From Gnomoniopsis sp. IMI 355080 (Eukaryota; Ascomycota; Sordariomycetes; Diaporthales; Gnomoniaceae): a stretch of 64,000 nt of DNA. The stretch covers positions 118,088 to 182,087 of the forward strand of contig JAPEVC010000045.1 of the NCBI GenBank assembly GCA_027946555.1, in the 5' to 3' direction. A program made the translations under genes and the position numbers. Shown piece by piece: positions 1 to 10,259 of the stretch (its first letter is position 1; each line of letters starts with the position of its first letter). The notes under the pieces were generated by a model, which made no database searches, was not told the origin of the DNA, and was given only the letters and a program-made list of their open reading frames with translations.

Positions 1-2578
1 GCACAATATCTGGCTGGATCTTGATCAACATGATGCAGACGATATCCACAGCTTTTTGGTCAAAGAATGGGCCGATCTGAATATCACGAGATATCCCAAG
101 TCGAGTACGGACAACTTTGTCGTCACAATCGAAACGCTGCAGCCCAACAAGTCTCAGGCTCTCCCTTTTCTTTTCGAGAACGGAAGCAAGCCAGAACGAT
201 GGGCGAAGGTTGTTCTGTCTCACAACACGCCTCGCGGTCCGTTCTTGACATACTATGCCGTGGGACCGCTCCCTGTTTCCGCGGACACCAAGGTCGAGGA
301 TCTAGTCTATCCATTCAACTCGGGGCGAAGCTCTGTCCCTAATTTGATGGGCGATTTTGTGGCCAGCGCAGAATTCGCCCTCTCGCTGGCTGAAAATGTC
401 ACAGACATTACCACTGAGCTTCTTGGTGCCAAGGTGAACAGGAACAATCCCTTCGACCCGGATGCTTTGCAGGCGTTTCCCCGTTTCACCCGTCTGGAAC
501 CTGACCTGGTCGTCGGTTGGATCCAGTTCTTCAGACCTGGAATGGGGAGCTCTGGTCGCACACTCCTTCCTCAAGGTCTGTATGTCAAGATTGATGCCAG
601 CAAGGAAATCAATCAGTGGCAGGTGGGCGAATGGTGGTACAACGGGCAGCTCTATGAGAACGTATCCCATCTCCGCAACGCCATCAAGGATCCGGAATCT
701 GGCTTCTTGAAGACTCCACCAAACGTTGATGGTTCGTGGACGGACACTGAGGATTTCGATGCTCGTCCAGATGGCCGTGAGCTCCCGCCTCCTGTATCGA
801 TCCAGCCCTATGGGCCCCGGTACAAGCTCGACAAGTCTGAACGGTTTGTATCGTGGTTCGGTTTCGAATTCTACTTCACCAGCACTCAGGCCACTGGTGT
901 CAGTATCTTCGACATCCGCTTCAAGGGAGAGCGCGTGATGTACGAACTCAGTCTACAGGAAGCCTTGGCCCATTACGCCGGCGACGACCCGATGGCAGGG
1001 GGCCAGGAATTCCTCGATGCGTTTTTCGGCATGGGCACCAACGCTTTTGAACTAGTACCCGGCTATGATTGCCCCGCGTATGCGGACTATTTGGACTCGG
1101 AGCTTCATCGAAGTGGCAAGACAGAAAAGCTGCCCAACAACATCTGTGTCGTAAGTTCATTATATCTAAACTACAATCCGGCTCGCTAACATGCCAAAAA
1201 GTTCGAATTTACCAGTGATCACCTCCTGAGCCGACACACAGCACAATCTTCGGTCACAGTATCAAGGAATACATTCTTGACGCTTCGCTCAGTTTCTACC
1301 GTGGGTAATTATGACTACACCATTGACTACATCTTCTACCTTGATGGTACGATAGAAGTGAAGGTTCGCGCATCGGGCTACATCTACGGTGCCTTCTACG
1401 CCAACAACCCTTTCAAAAAGGAAGACGAATATGGACATAGAGTCCACGGTGCACTGTCTTCGTCGTTGCACGATCACGTCATCAGCTTCAAGGCAGACTG
1501 TACGTAATTTCTCCGTATCGTGGAGCCTAACCATCTCTTTCAAAGAACTTTTGAAATTACAACATCGCTGTGGCAGCGAAAAATGCTAACTTGTTTTCTC
1601 AAGTGGACGTTGCTGGTCACAAGAACGACATGGTCCGCCTGGCAGTCGAGCCAACTGTCATTAGCTATCCATGGGACAAGCCCCATTTCAAGGAACGCAG
1701 CACGATGCATCTGAGGGAGTATAATGTGACCCAAGAAATTGGCTTGGACTGGCCCAAGAATTCGGGGGAGTTCTACCTTGTGTATTCATCCGACAAGAAG
1801 AACGCTTGGGGGGAAAGGAAAGGCTATCGCATCACATCTGGCACGGGAATGGGCAACACTCCACATCTGACTGTCCTTAATTCAACGTCCCTCGGAACTA
1901 GCGCAAAATGGGCAGAGAGCGATCTCTGGGTTGTTCGGGCAAAAGACGAGGAGCCCCGGGCGGCGGATCCACTAAACTACCTCGACACACATCACCCTAT
2001 CATCGACTTCGCGAAGGTCGCTGACTCTGAAAGCCTAGACCATAACGAGGAGTATGATGGAGATCTGGTGATCTACTTCAACGTTGGATCTCACCACATT
2101 CCTCATTCTGGGGATATTCCAAACACCTTGATGCATACGAGCGCGTCCAGCGTCATGTTCATTCCGTAAGTCTCGACTTTCTATCGACTAGGAATCTGTC
2201 TAGAGACAAGCACTAAAATGCCATGCCAGACACAACTTTGCGGACCGCGACCCTAGTCGTGAGAGCGTGCAAGGCGTCAGATTGCAGCTAAAGGGCAACA
2301 TCAGTGGAGGCTTTGCTGGCTTTCCAGATCCCGAAAATGTCAATGATCCGAGCAAATCTTGGCCAGCGCAGGACTTGAGAAACCGGGAAATGGAAGACGC
2401 GAAGGGAGGGTACAGGAGACATGAGGGTGCCAACTACTTTGGGACATCGTATTCAGAGGACGTTCACGTGCCTCTCGAGGCCTTAGAGCCGAACTTGGAA
2501 AAGCAGTATGAGAGCAAGGAAATCCGGTTGAGCGATCTTGGGCTCAACGGCAGCGCCGCGGGTCTCTGGATCCCTTGA
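1..2578 (+). CDS. Copper amine oxidase (5' end outside window)
   Basis: This is a primary-amine oxidase that uses topaquinone (TPQ) and copper to convert amines to aldehydes, ammonia and peroxide. The frame is open from base 2, so the N-terminus lies upstream. Exons are 1-1150, 1202-1499, 1604-2165 and 2230-2578; all three introns are GT-AG and the frame is kept. The TPQ precursor tyrosine is seen in the motif TVGNYDY (Tyr codon 1310-1312). Two copper histidines form LHDHV (His codons 1469-1471 and 1475-1477), and the third is expected in GSHHIPHSGD in exon 3. The catalytic domain ends with FIPHNFADRDPS and a normal stop. The C-terminus (GLWIP) lacks a peroxisomal SKL-type signal, so a secreted or cytosolic form is possible, but the missing N-terminus prevents a decision. 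The family assignment is firm; the substrate is not known. Confidence 0.93.
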
Positions 2579-3590
2579 GCTCTCTGATTCGTTATAGCGA
2601 GTTGGGCTTTCACTTCGTTACTGTTTAAAGCGAGAGATACCGGATCTAGTCCGACTTTCCTTGTGAGATTTTACTTTTCCTTTCTTTTACCCTTTTGCCT
2701 GAGCATGTCCATCGCTGCGGGAATCATAAAGGGAAACGAATGTTTTGGTTAGGTTGCATTCGCCCGCCTGAACCAAGTTTTGTGTCCAAGTCGTTGGTGA
2801 TCCGTTCCTCCTGGTACACCTGTATATATTGAATAATGCAGCAGGCAGAACCACTTCCCTGTAGTTTTGGACAGAATATTCTAGCCGGCGCAGCTGGTTC
2901 CGAAAGCCGTAGGTCCGCACGGAGGTAGTCTGATCTTGTCTTCTGACAACGTGGCGAAACACCGATTCACTCCTCGTTGCAATCCAAGAGTCAGAAACGA
3001 CCTGCTGATTATCCATGCTTTTATCCGTTCGAGTCAGAAGTGTGGTGTGCGACGCAATAAATTAAGATGCTCCGTTCGCATTATAGCGAATTGTGCGCCG
3101 ACTGTCATATTCTGAAAATATGCCTGTCTTGAACGAAGCAAAAATACTGCGAAGCCGCATAAATTTTTGTCTCTTTCCTTTTCAACCCTAGGTTCATGCG
3201 ATGGCCAAATTTGGGGGACTCCAGACTTAAACCACGTTCCAGTACAACTGTATTTCGGCATAGCACATGAAAGAACTCTAAGGCTGGGTTTGGAGGGCTG
3301 TGCTTGCTGCGTAGTCGTGGATGTCACCAGAGTCCGGGAATGTAACTCAATGGCCTGTCACGGTTACGATAATGTCACCTTGGTGCGATATAAGGTTTAT
3401 GTACCAAGAATGTGAACACTAACGTCGGATAGTGTGGCTGAAGGGCTCAGATATCCCATACTTATTACTTATATAAAGAGCCTGTTCGGACGACATGCAA
3501 GAGAAGAAAGATCGCATGAACCATCAATACTTTGTCGAATATACGCACAGCCGTCATTGATCTTCGCCTAGACCAGCAACGCCTACCACA
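2579..3590. other. Intergenic, amine oxidase to NIS1-like gene
   Basis: About 1 kb without a supported gene. It holds the 3' flank of the amine oxidase and the promoter of the small secreted protein, with a TATA box near its right end. Short open frames here have no recognisable domains, signal peptides or splice-supported extensions. Confidence 0.7.
3472..3478 (+). promoter_or_regulatory. TATA box of the NIS1-like gene
   Basis: TATAAAG lies 113 nt upstream of the start codon at 3591. The stretch between them contains a CA/CT-rich segment suitable for transcription start. A clear TATA box suits a strongly induced secreted-protein gene; its use is inferred, not shown. Confidence 0.5.
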
Positions 3591-4097
3591 ATGCTTCTTT
3601 CGTCTGCTATATATTCTGCCGTATCTGCAGCCTTGCTAGGGCTCGCGAGCCCTGCCCAGGGCACTATCATCGGTCTCGCAATTCCCGCAACGGTCGCTCC
3701 AGGCACAAACTTTCCACTGGTCATAGCCAGTCAAGACACTCCAGAACCGGTCACGGACGTCAGCTTGGCACTCGGGTTCATTTCTGGCACAGCCTCAGAC
3801 AATGCTCTAGGCACGTTCCTCGGAGCATTGCCTCTAGGCAAGTCTTCACCCGCCACCACCACCACAGTCATGTAACTTGGCTATAGTATTCAGTGTTCCT
3901 GGAAACTGACAAAACAAGCAGCTGGCAATGCAACCGACCTCAAGAATGTCACTTTGTTTCTCCCTGCGAACGCAACGTTGGGACCGGCCACATTCACAGG
4001 CAGTTTAACGAGCCTGACTGGTGCTAGGGCGATCCCAGCCTTGTCTTTTTTCTCTTTCGACTTCACAATTGGTACAAACACTAGCACCCCAGTCTAG
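3591..4097 (+). CDS. NIS1-like small secreted protein
   Basis: A predicted 140-aa secreted protein with a signal peptide (about residues 1-24, cleavage after SPAQG) and no cysteines. The mature start (TIIGLAIPATVAPG) and the pattern VTDVSLALGF ... LGTFLGALPL resemble the NIS1 family of fungal secreted proteins, known in plant-associated fungi as cell-death inducers or suppressors of receptor-kinase immunity. Exons are 3591-3837 and 3922-4097. The intron appears to be GC-AG: the donor reads G|GCAAGT and the acceptor AAGCAG. Splicing gives ALPLAGNATDLKNVTLF and a C-terminal half rich in NxT/S glycosylation sites. Without splicing the frame stops at 94 aa and loses the family's second half. A TATA box lies 113 nt upstream. 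The role in this organism is inferred from family resemblance only. Confidence 0.72.
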
Positions 4098-5641
4098 ATG
4101 TTTGTTATGACAAGATGCCGGGGCTGATGTCCAGTAGGAAACTTGGACCACGGTAGAGGGAACGCAGGCCCGTTTGGAAAGATTCTGCAGGTCGTTTTAG
4201 AGCACACTTCTATCTGAGTTTCTCGAAGACATTGAGTTTATAGATCGTGTATAACTTCGACATTGTCACATGATTGACCCTTGTGCAGGGTACCTGAACA
4301 TCTTTGAATTCACTCAGTCAGCAATTCTAATCCTCTCCGCAAGATCCTCATAGCACCTATAATTAGTAGTGCGGCCGCAATACCATACACACCTTATGTG
4401 CCTACCTAATAATAAGCTTCCAAGATTCCCGAGTCACGAGTCGGCGTCGCAACTTTGGGACATGAGTAATAATGGCACAGATTTTACCTTCGGTCCCTGA
4501 TTTGACGGATATTTTGTCAAAGCTTAGATTGATTAAACTTGATGCATACACGAAATGCAAAGCTTGAGGCTCATACGGCCAACATGGGCAAATTGTCATG
4601 GCTTGAATACCTAGGCATTCTGAGTGGATTGAATCACATTTGCCGTTCTCGCTCTTGAACATGCTTTTTACGCAGTCGTGATTTTATTGGTCAGACTCAC
4701 TAAACATTGATGAAACATGCAAATTAATGATGACGGTTGGTAGATTTGTACAGAGATGGGGGGAGGGTTTATCTGGTGGTTGGCTACAGGGTTCCCACAT
4801 ATTAATTCCTCCATTATTGACTGAAACGGCGATTGTTGACTGGCCCCCCGAATTGATTGTCTAGGAAACAACTCCTACCTCCTAGTCCAGATCTATCATA
4901 CTATGTACGTACCATGTCTACAGAACAGAATCGCTGTCTGGGTCGTATTGTATATGAGGCGCTCTTATGCATATAGGCCTTATCGGTTAAGCCAAAGCTA
5001 AGCCGTCTTTGCAAGTCATGGGTCCAGCACTACCTAGGGCCGCTGTGTCAAACTAAGTTGTTCACTGCATGCCTTTGATAAGTGATAAGCCCATCAGTCT
5101 GAAGATTTTGCCTCTTTAATCGTCTTTTCTGTTTCTAAATGGGTCAGCTACAGGCCAAACAGTACAAATTTAGCGAATGATAGACATTTTCCACACGACC
5201 GTATTCCAGCGGTGACACTAAACACAATGGCAGTGTACAACCACAATCTACTAATAGTCAGTGGGCAATGGCCACAAATACTTCAGCAGCCGGCTTGCGT
5301 ACCAACCCGATATACTCGTAGGCTTGTGTAATGAAGCGAGACATTCCACATAAGCTGGCCATGCTGTGTCACCACCACAAGGAACGGAGACAACGCATCA
5401 GGAGATCAAGTGAGATTGTCTGTCACCACTAAAGTACATATTACGAATGAAAACACACCGAACTAACAAGGAATCCAGGGAGAACGTGGAGAATGTAGCT
5501 CGTCTGAGTGGCTTATGTAAATAAGAGCTGCTCATATGTATAGGCTATTTCTGACTGAACGATTACAAGAAATCAAAATCCCCCAAACGCCGCCTCATGC
5601 AAATGAACATATGAATACTTGAATCAAGACCACAACCAATC
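4098..5641. other. Intergenic region, AT-rich
   Basis: About 1.5 kb, relatively AT-rich, between the 3' ends of the NIS1-like gene and the convergent minus-strand gene. I see no coding potential, repeat or RNA gene in it. Confidence 0.6.
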
Positions 5642-7452
5642 TCAGTTCTTCTTGCCGAGCTTGGTCCTGACCGACTCCCCGTTCCGGATCAAGTCAGACG
5701 TCTCATTCGCAATGCCCCAGATAGCCCTTTGCGACAGCGCAAAGGGTGTATAAAACAGGTGATCGTCCGGGATATCGCACACTTTTGCGGTAGCCAAGTA
5801 CGCAAGGCCCGGCTTGTTCTCAAACTCAGCCCGCTTCTTGACTTGCCCCGAGGGATACTTGCGGGGTGTCTGCATGTCATTGTCGATCTTATCGTTGGGG
5901 ATGTTGAGCAATACATCGCCTACTACAGGTCCGTCGACTGACACCCTCGATACGTCCACGGCCTGCAAGCACGGATTGCGCACGTCCCGGAAGCCCTCGT
6001 CTATCTCACTATCGCCGAGTCCGTTGCCGTCCTTGAGGTGCGCATTCACCATCTGCCGCTCCAGGATCCTGTCGATGACGAAATCGGCGAGATTGTAGCC
6101 GAAGCCATCGCGAACCGGCTCAGCGAGTGCGTTGGCATTGGTGCTGGTGTCAATGTAGAAGTCGGCGCTCTTGTCCACCTCTGCCTTCTCCACCCAGTCG
6201 ACCATGCGGTCGGCAATGCGGTCGTTCCACTCGACGGTTAGAATCGCTGAGTTCCGCATCTGCTCGGCTTTGGAGTGCACGGAAGGGATCCGGGGGCGGA
6301 GATCGCGCCATCCGGGCAAAAGTGACGGGTCGAGTACTCTGGGGACGAGGACCTCGAAAGTGCCAGGGTCTTCTCTATTCTCCTCTTCTATCATTGCCGT
6401 GGCCGGCTGCGTGTCAGACTCGACTGGCACTGGCGCGGCTTGCTCTTCGACGGGAGCATCCCTTTCCGCCAAGGGCTGATCCTCGATTGGTGGCTGCTCC
6501 ACGGTCTTTGAGGAATTGGCGGCCTCGACTGGAATTTGTTTAAGGATGGTAGGGTGGGAGTATGCGATGGACGTGGGGTCCAAGGACGCCGTGTACAGAC
6601 GCTCGACCTGCTCGAAGATATCTGTGGTCATGAGACCCACAGACTCCTTTGCTTGGTCAAAAGGCAAAGCAGAGAGCGACCATACATCCCAGAATCCGAA
6701 CGAGAAGACCCAGAGAGTCTTTTGTGGTGTCTTGTCCTTTGGCATGGCAAGAAATGCATCGACCTGAGCCTTCAGGTCCCATGACTTCCATTGCGCCGGA
6801 TAGTATTTCGAGAGGTAGGTGTAATCCTGGCCGGGGCCTTCTTGGCCATCGGTCTCGTTGAAGACACGCTCGATGCCTTGGGCGTATAGTTCATTGGAGC
6901 TAATGGACCACGGGGTCGTGTCTGGTGGAGGGACCATGGTAATATGCGTGTCGCACTCAAGCTAACCCGGGGGGCGGACACTGCGGTTAGAATCAAAGTC
7001 GCGAAATCATTCCTGCCTTGTCTTACACAGACCATTGTTGGCCATTGTTGGAGGGAGTGCCAACTCACCTGATCACATAGCATCTCTGTCCACGACTTTG
7101 CATCATCGTCTTCTCGGTTCGCACCAACCGGTGTCCCAATGTCCAGCTCGCCAAAGACAACAATCCTCAGGCCACCGGGCCTGCTCTGCCCATTGCTCAA
7201 ACCAGACCACACAGTCTGCGGTAACGATATTCTTTGCAAGGCACTCTCGGTCATGTGCGACGGCAACAGCTTGACAAAGATAAACAAGCCTATTAGCACA
7301 GCAGCCAAATTCAGCAAAACCCGTGGGCCGCCTCGGACACCTTTATTGAAAAAGAAGCCCAGCACAGCCTGGAAACACACGTTGCTCCGGAGGCCGTCTA
7401 CGAAGCCCGACTGCGTGGCCATGACGCCCTCCTCTGTTGTTGACTTGAGCAT
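5642..7452 (-). CDS. Single-pass membrane protein with SGNH-hydrolase-like domain
   Basis: A 567-aa protein encoded by exons 7452-7069 and 6961-5642 (107-nt GT-AG intron), spliced as EMLCDQ|LECDTHITMVPP. One membrane anchor lies at about residues 43-62 (VLLNLAAVLIGLFIFVKLLP), so the large C-terminal part is probably lumenal or extracellular. After the anchor comes LRIVVFGELDIGTP, placed like block I of SGNH/GDSL hydrolases, then a Cys pair and TLWVFSFGFWDVWSL in a block III-like position. The usual GDS nucleophile motif reads GEL here, so hydrolase activity is doubtful. The middle (about residues 280-340) is a proline/acidic insertion. Family membership rests on pattern resemblance, not on a search. 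The start is the first ATG before the anchor; a second in-frame ATG is at residue 11. A promoter element shared with the next gene lies 117-140 nt upstream. Confidence 0.7.
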
Positions 7453-8646
7453 ATTTTGGTCCAGCGAATTATAGGAACCGTTGATTCAAATGAAGGGAGA
7501 CGAGGCGCAGCCCAGACGGGTTGCAACTCGTCAAGCTGATGAATGGCGGACACACCCTTGTGGTTGTGTGTCGAATTGGCCCTGTTGGCCGTGCCTTCAA
7601 GCGTAGGTATTTTGAGCGGCCCCAAGATGGTGCGTATATAACTTTATTGGTCTCGCTTGATGGAATTAGATCGCGGTGCCACTGTCAATTCGGTCCGGGC
7701 CTTGTCGCCAAGCCTGGATTTTAGTGGCAGCGGGTTGTTGGTGGCAGCTAGTGGAAGGGACTTGGACCGCTGGTTCGGGCAAGTTGTCGCGTGCTCCCCA
7801 AACCTTGGCCACAGAAGGCGGAACAGATACTTCGCCGCTTTAGTCTGAAGAGAATTCGTGTGTCGACACCGAGGACAAAATGGGCGCACGGATGGAATGG
7901 AGGATGCCGCTGCAATGTGGCAGTGTAAGATGTTAGAAGGGGCAAATGGGGAGGAGGAAAAGGGAGGGATGCGAAACGTGAGCGTCGATAATGGCAAATA
8001 TAGCAATGGACAGCACGTTCTGGAGGAATGCTTTACGCCTTACTCCGCCATGTGCCTCGTCTTAGCCCCGGCCTGTCACCGGGTCTTGCGTTTGCAATCG
8101 AGGCTAAAAATGCGATGAGCCACAGTAAGAACAGTAAGGGGTGCCTGCCCATCGCCTTTGCTACTGGCAAAACTGCCACAGCGCGTCGTCACCGAGTGGA
8201 TCACGTAGGGTCACTCTTCAATGCCCACTGGTCAGGCCCCTGTTCCGTCTTAGCCGGTCATCAGGGGTAGTTCTCTGCGTCCAAAATTGGATGTTCCCAA
8301 AAAGCTGCGCAATGCATGCCCATTCTCACGCACCCACCGGCACCCCAAGCATACTATTAAACTTGTGGCCTTGACTGATTGTACGGATATAACATGTAGT
8401 GCGCCACCATTCTGGCAGCGGGCTGTTGCGGTGCCTTACTTATAGTTCATGTTGTCAAGCGACTAGCCTCTCAGCCTCTTCACGCCACCAACTAACTACC
8501 CAAGTACCTATTGTATTGTATTGCACATAAAGAATTTGACTCGGACTCGATTGAAATTACAAGAAAAGTCATTGTACTCCGAGTGGAGACTCCGATAACA
8601 GCCTTTATCCGGAAAACGGCATCCCAGCAACAACACCCACACACTG
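7453..8646. other. Intergenic/promoter region between two minus-strand genes
   Basis: About 1.2 kb containing the promoter of the SGNH-like gene and the 3' flank of the DUF6640-like gene. The bipartite element at 7569-7592 is the only structured signal I see. Open frames on both strands lack codon bias or recognisable domains. Confidence 0.6.
7569..7592 (-). promoter_or_regulatory. Shared bipartite promoter element, copy 1
   Basis: The plus strand reads TGTCGAATTGGCCC, four variable bases, then GGCCGT. The same 20 fixed positions with identical spacing occur at 9350-9373. Read toward the downstream minus-strand gene it contains a CCAAT box (GGGCCAATTCGACA) preceded by ACGGCC. It lies 117-140 nt upstream of the ATG at 7452. 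A CCAAT-complex or zinc-cluster site is the inferred nature. Confidence 0.5.
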
Positions 8647-8961
8647 TCAACTCAAGCTCAAGAACGACCCCGTCAACCCACAAGCCGTCAACGCCAGAAA
8701 AGCCGGCAATTGCGGGAACCCTGGCCCGCCGAACTCTGGGTCCAGCCCAGCTGTGCCCGGAAACAGGATGGCCGCGACCCCGGTCAGCCAGTAGATACTC
8801 CCCGTGAACGCTGCCATCTTCAGCGAGTCACGCGCCACCTCTCGGGATGTGGTGCGGAGCAGGGGCCGCCAGGTAAGGAAGAGCGTCGCCGCGCCGAGCA
8901 CCGTCGAGAGACCGATCGTTTGGCCGCAGTGGAACCTGTAGACAGTACGTGTTAGTAACGT

Positions 8962-8999
<38 letters not shown>

Positions 9000-9152
9000 T
9001 GAAAGAGAACCAGTCCAGGTATGTGGCGGGATTTACTTTGCATGCGGTGGCCAGCGAGGATTGAAGATATGGCTCTCCGAGTTGTAGTCGGCTACCCACG
9101 CTCCAAGCAGAAGCCCGAGGGCATCGATACTCAAAAGGACGCGGCCAAACAT
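8647..9152 (-). CDS. Small multi-pass membrane protein, DUF6640-like
   Basis: A 134-aa protein from exons 9152-9037 and 8935-8647. Splicing joins PPHAK|FHCGQT in phase 2, replacing an implausible tyrosine/isoleucine stretch that would come from translating the intron. The N-terminus MFGRVLLSIDALGLLLGAW and the motif SHIFNPRWPPHAKFHCGQT resemble the fungal DUF6640 family of short membrane proteins. Four hydrophobic segments are visible: residues about 5-22, 45-60, 77-97 and 112-132. No catalytic motif is seen and the function is unknown. The 101-nt intron is mostly a TA microsatellite. Its promoter carries the second copy of the element found upstream of the neighbouring SGNH-like gene, which hints at co-regulation. 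Confidence 0.78.
8966..8998. repeat. (AT)n microsatellite inside an intron
   Basis: An uninterrupted run of 33 nt of alternating A and T lies within the intron of the DUF6640-like gene. Translating through it gives an artificial Tyr-Ile repeat. The length is likely variable between strains. Confidence 0.95.
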
Positions 9153-10259
9153 AGTAGCGGCGGGTAGGTTGCTGTGGTACTGTTACCTATGGGCACTGGT
9201 CATCTCATGTACCAGAGGTGATGCTTCATTTATAATCCCTCAATGTTCGGTCATGAACTTGAGCCCACAAGGACAGGACAGAAGTAGCACGGTCTCCTCT
9301 AGTGCCGATTATGTCATGGAACTGTCATTTCCGCTTTACTTATTGCGGCTGTCGAATTGGCCCAGGCGGCCGTCAATTATTTCAGCAGATGTTCAACTGC
9401 AAGCATCCGGACTTCGCAGACTTCGCTGTTACGGATTTGCCGTGTTATCATTTTGCAAGTATAACTCATCCAATGATCGTATCCTTCTTCTTCGAACAAC
9501 ATGGGTAGACTACGGCCTCATTTACCACCAGAATCAACTGCAGAAACACATTCTATGCTCACTGATCAAGAAACACGCATTGGGCATATTTTGTTGATTC
9601 TGTTCACTGCCACTCCACGATCGCGTAATAGCTGCGCATCATGCTTGTGTAAACAGCGCCTGCCTTCCTGGCTGCATATTGCTCTCTTCAAAAGCAGAGG
9701 CTGCTTGGAAGGCATTCCAAGCAGCCTTGGGATCCACTGCCAATACCATGGCAAACTCTTCCTCCTGTGCAGATAACCAGCATTTGATGCCTGGGGACCC
9801 AATAATTTACACTTTCTAATCGAGCCATGCTCAAGGGCTTCTGGCTGTGGCGCCTTACGCCCCAGAATGCCTGATCAACGTCTTTAACAAGGAACACCAC
9901 TCCAAAGTAGTCGTTTCCTTGCTTTTGCTGGCTTCACTCTCTTTAAAACCCTTTCCCTAATTACCCCTAAACAAACACCAAAGGGCTATGTTCCACTGTT
10001 CATTCTTCGTTATTTGTGCAGCAAGGGGCCTCGAGCAGGATAATGGAGATGACAGAGATGTCAATACCTCAAATCTTTAGGCTGTGTTTAATGTGAACAC
10101 CACCCAGAAATGAGCCTCCACTAGACATTCAGGAAAGCTAATGTCCTAGATGCATCCTTGTTCCATTATCAAGAATCTGCTGTTTTCAAAGATGGCGCAC
10201 AGTACTCGCAGTTGCCACAGCAGGAAATGACAAAGTTGGCAAGACTTCTGGGTCAACCT
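9153..10259. other. Intergenic region with promoter element
   Basis: About 1.1 kb between the start of the DUF6640-like gene and the 3' end of the bromodomain gene, both on the minus strand. It contains the second copy of the bipartite element (9350-9373). No gene is supported. Confidence 0.6.
9350..9373 (-). promoter_or_regulatory. Shared bipartite promoter element, copy 2
   Basis: The plus strand reads TGTCGAATTGGCCC, four variable bases (AGGC), then GGCCGT, matching copy 1 at every fixed position and spacing. On the gene strand it includes a CCAAT box. It lies 198-221 nt upstream of the ATG at 9152, in the same orientation relative to its gene as copy 1. Confidence 0.5.

Noticed and set aside
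8647..9099. 150-aa protein with Tyr-Ile repeat
   Set aside because: It results from translating the AT microsatellite intron. The spliced 134-aa form fits the family and has proper splice sites.
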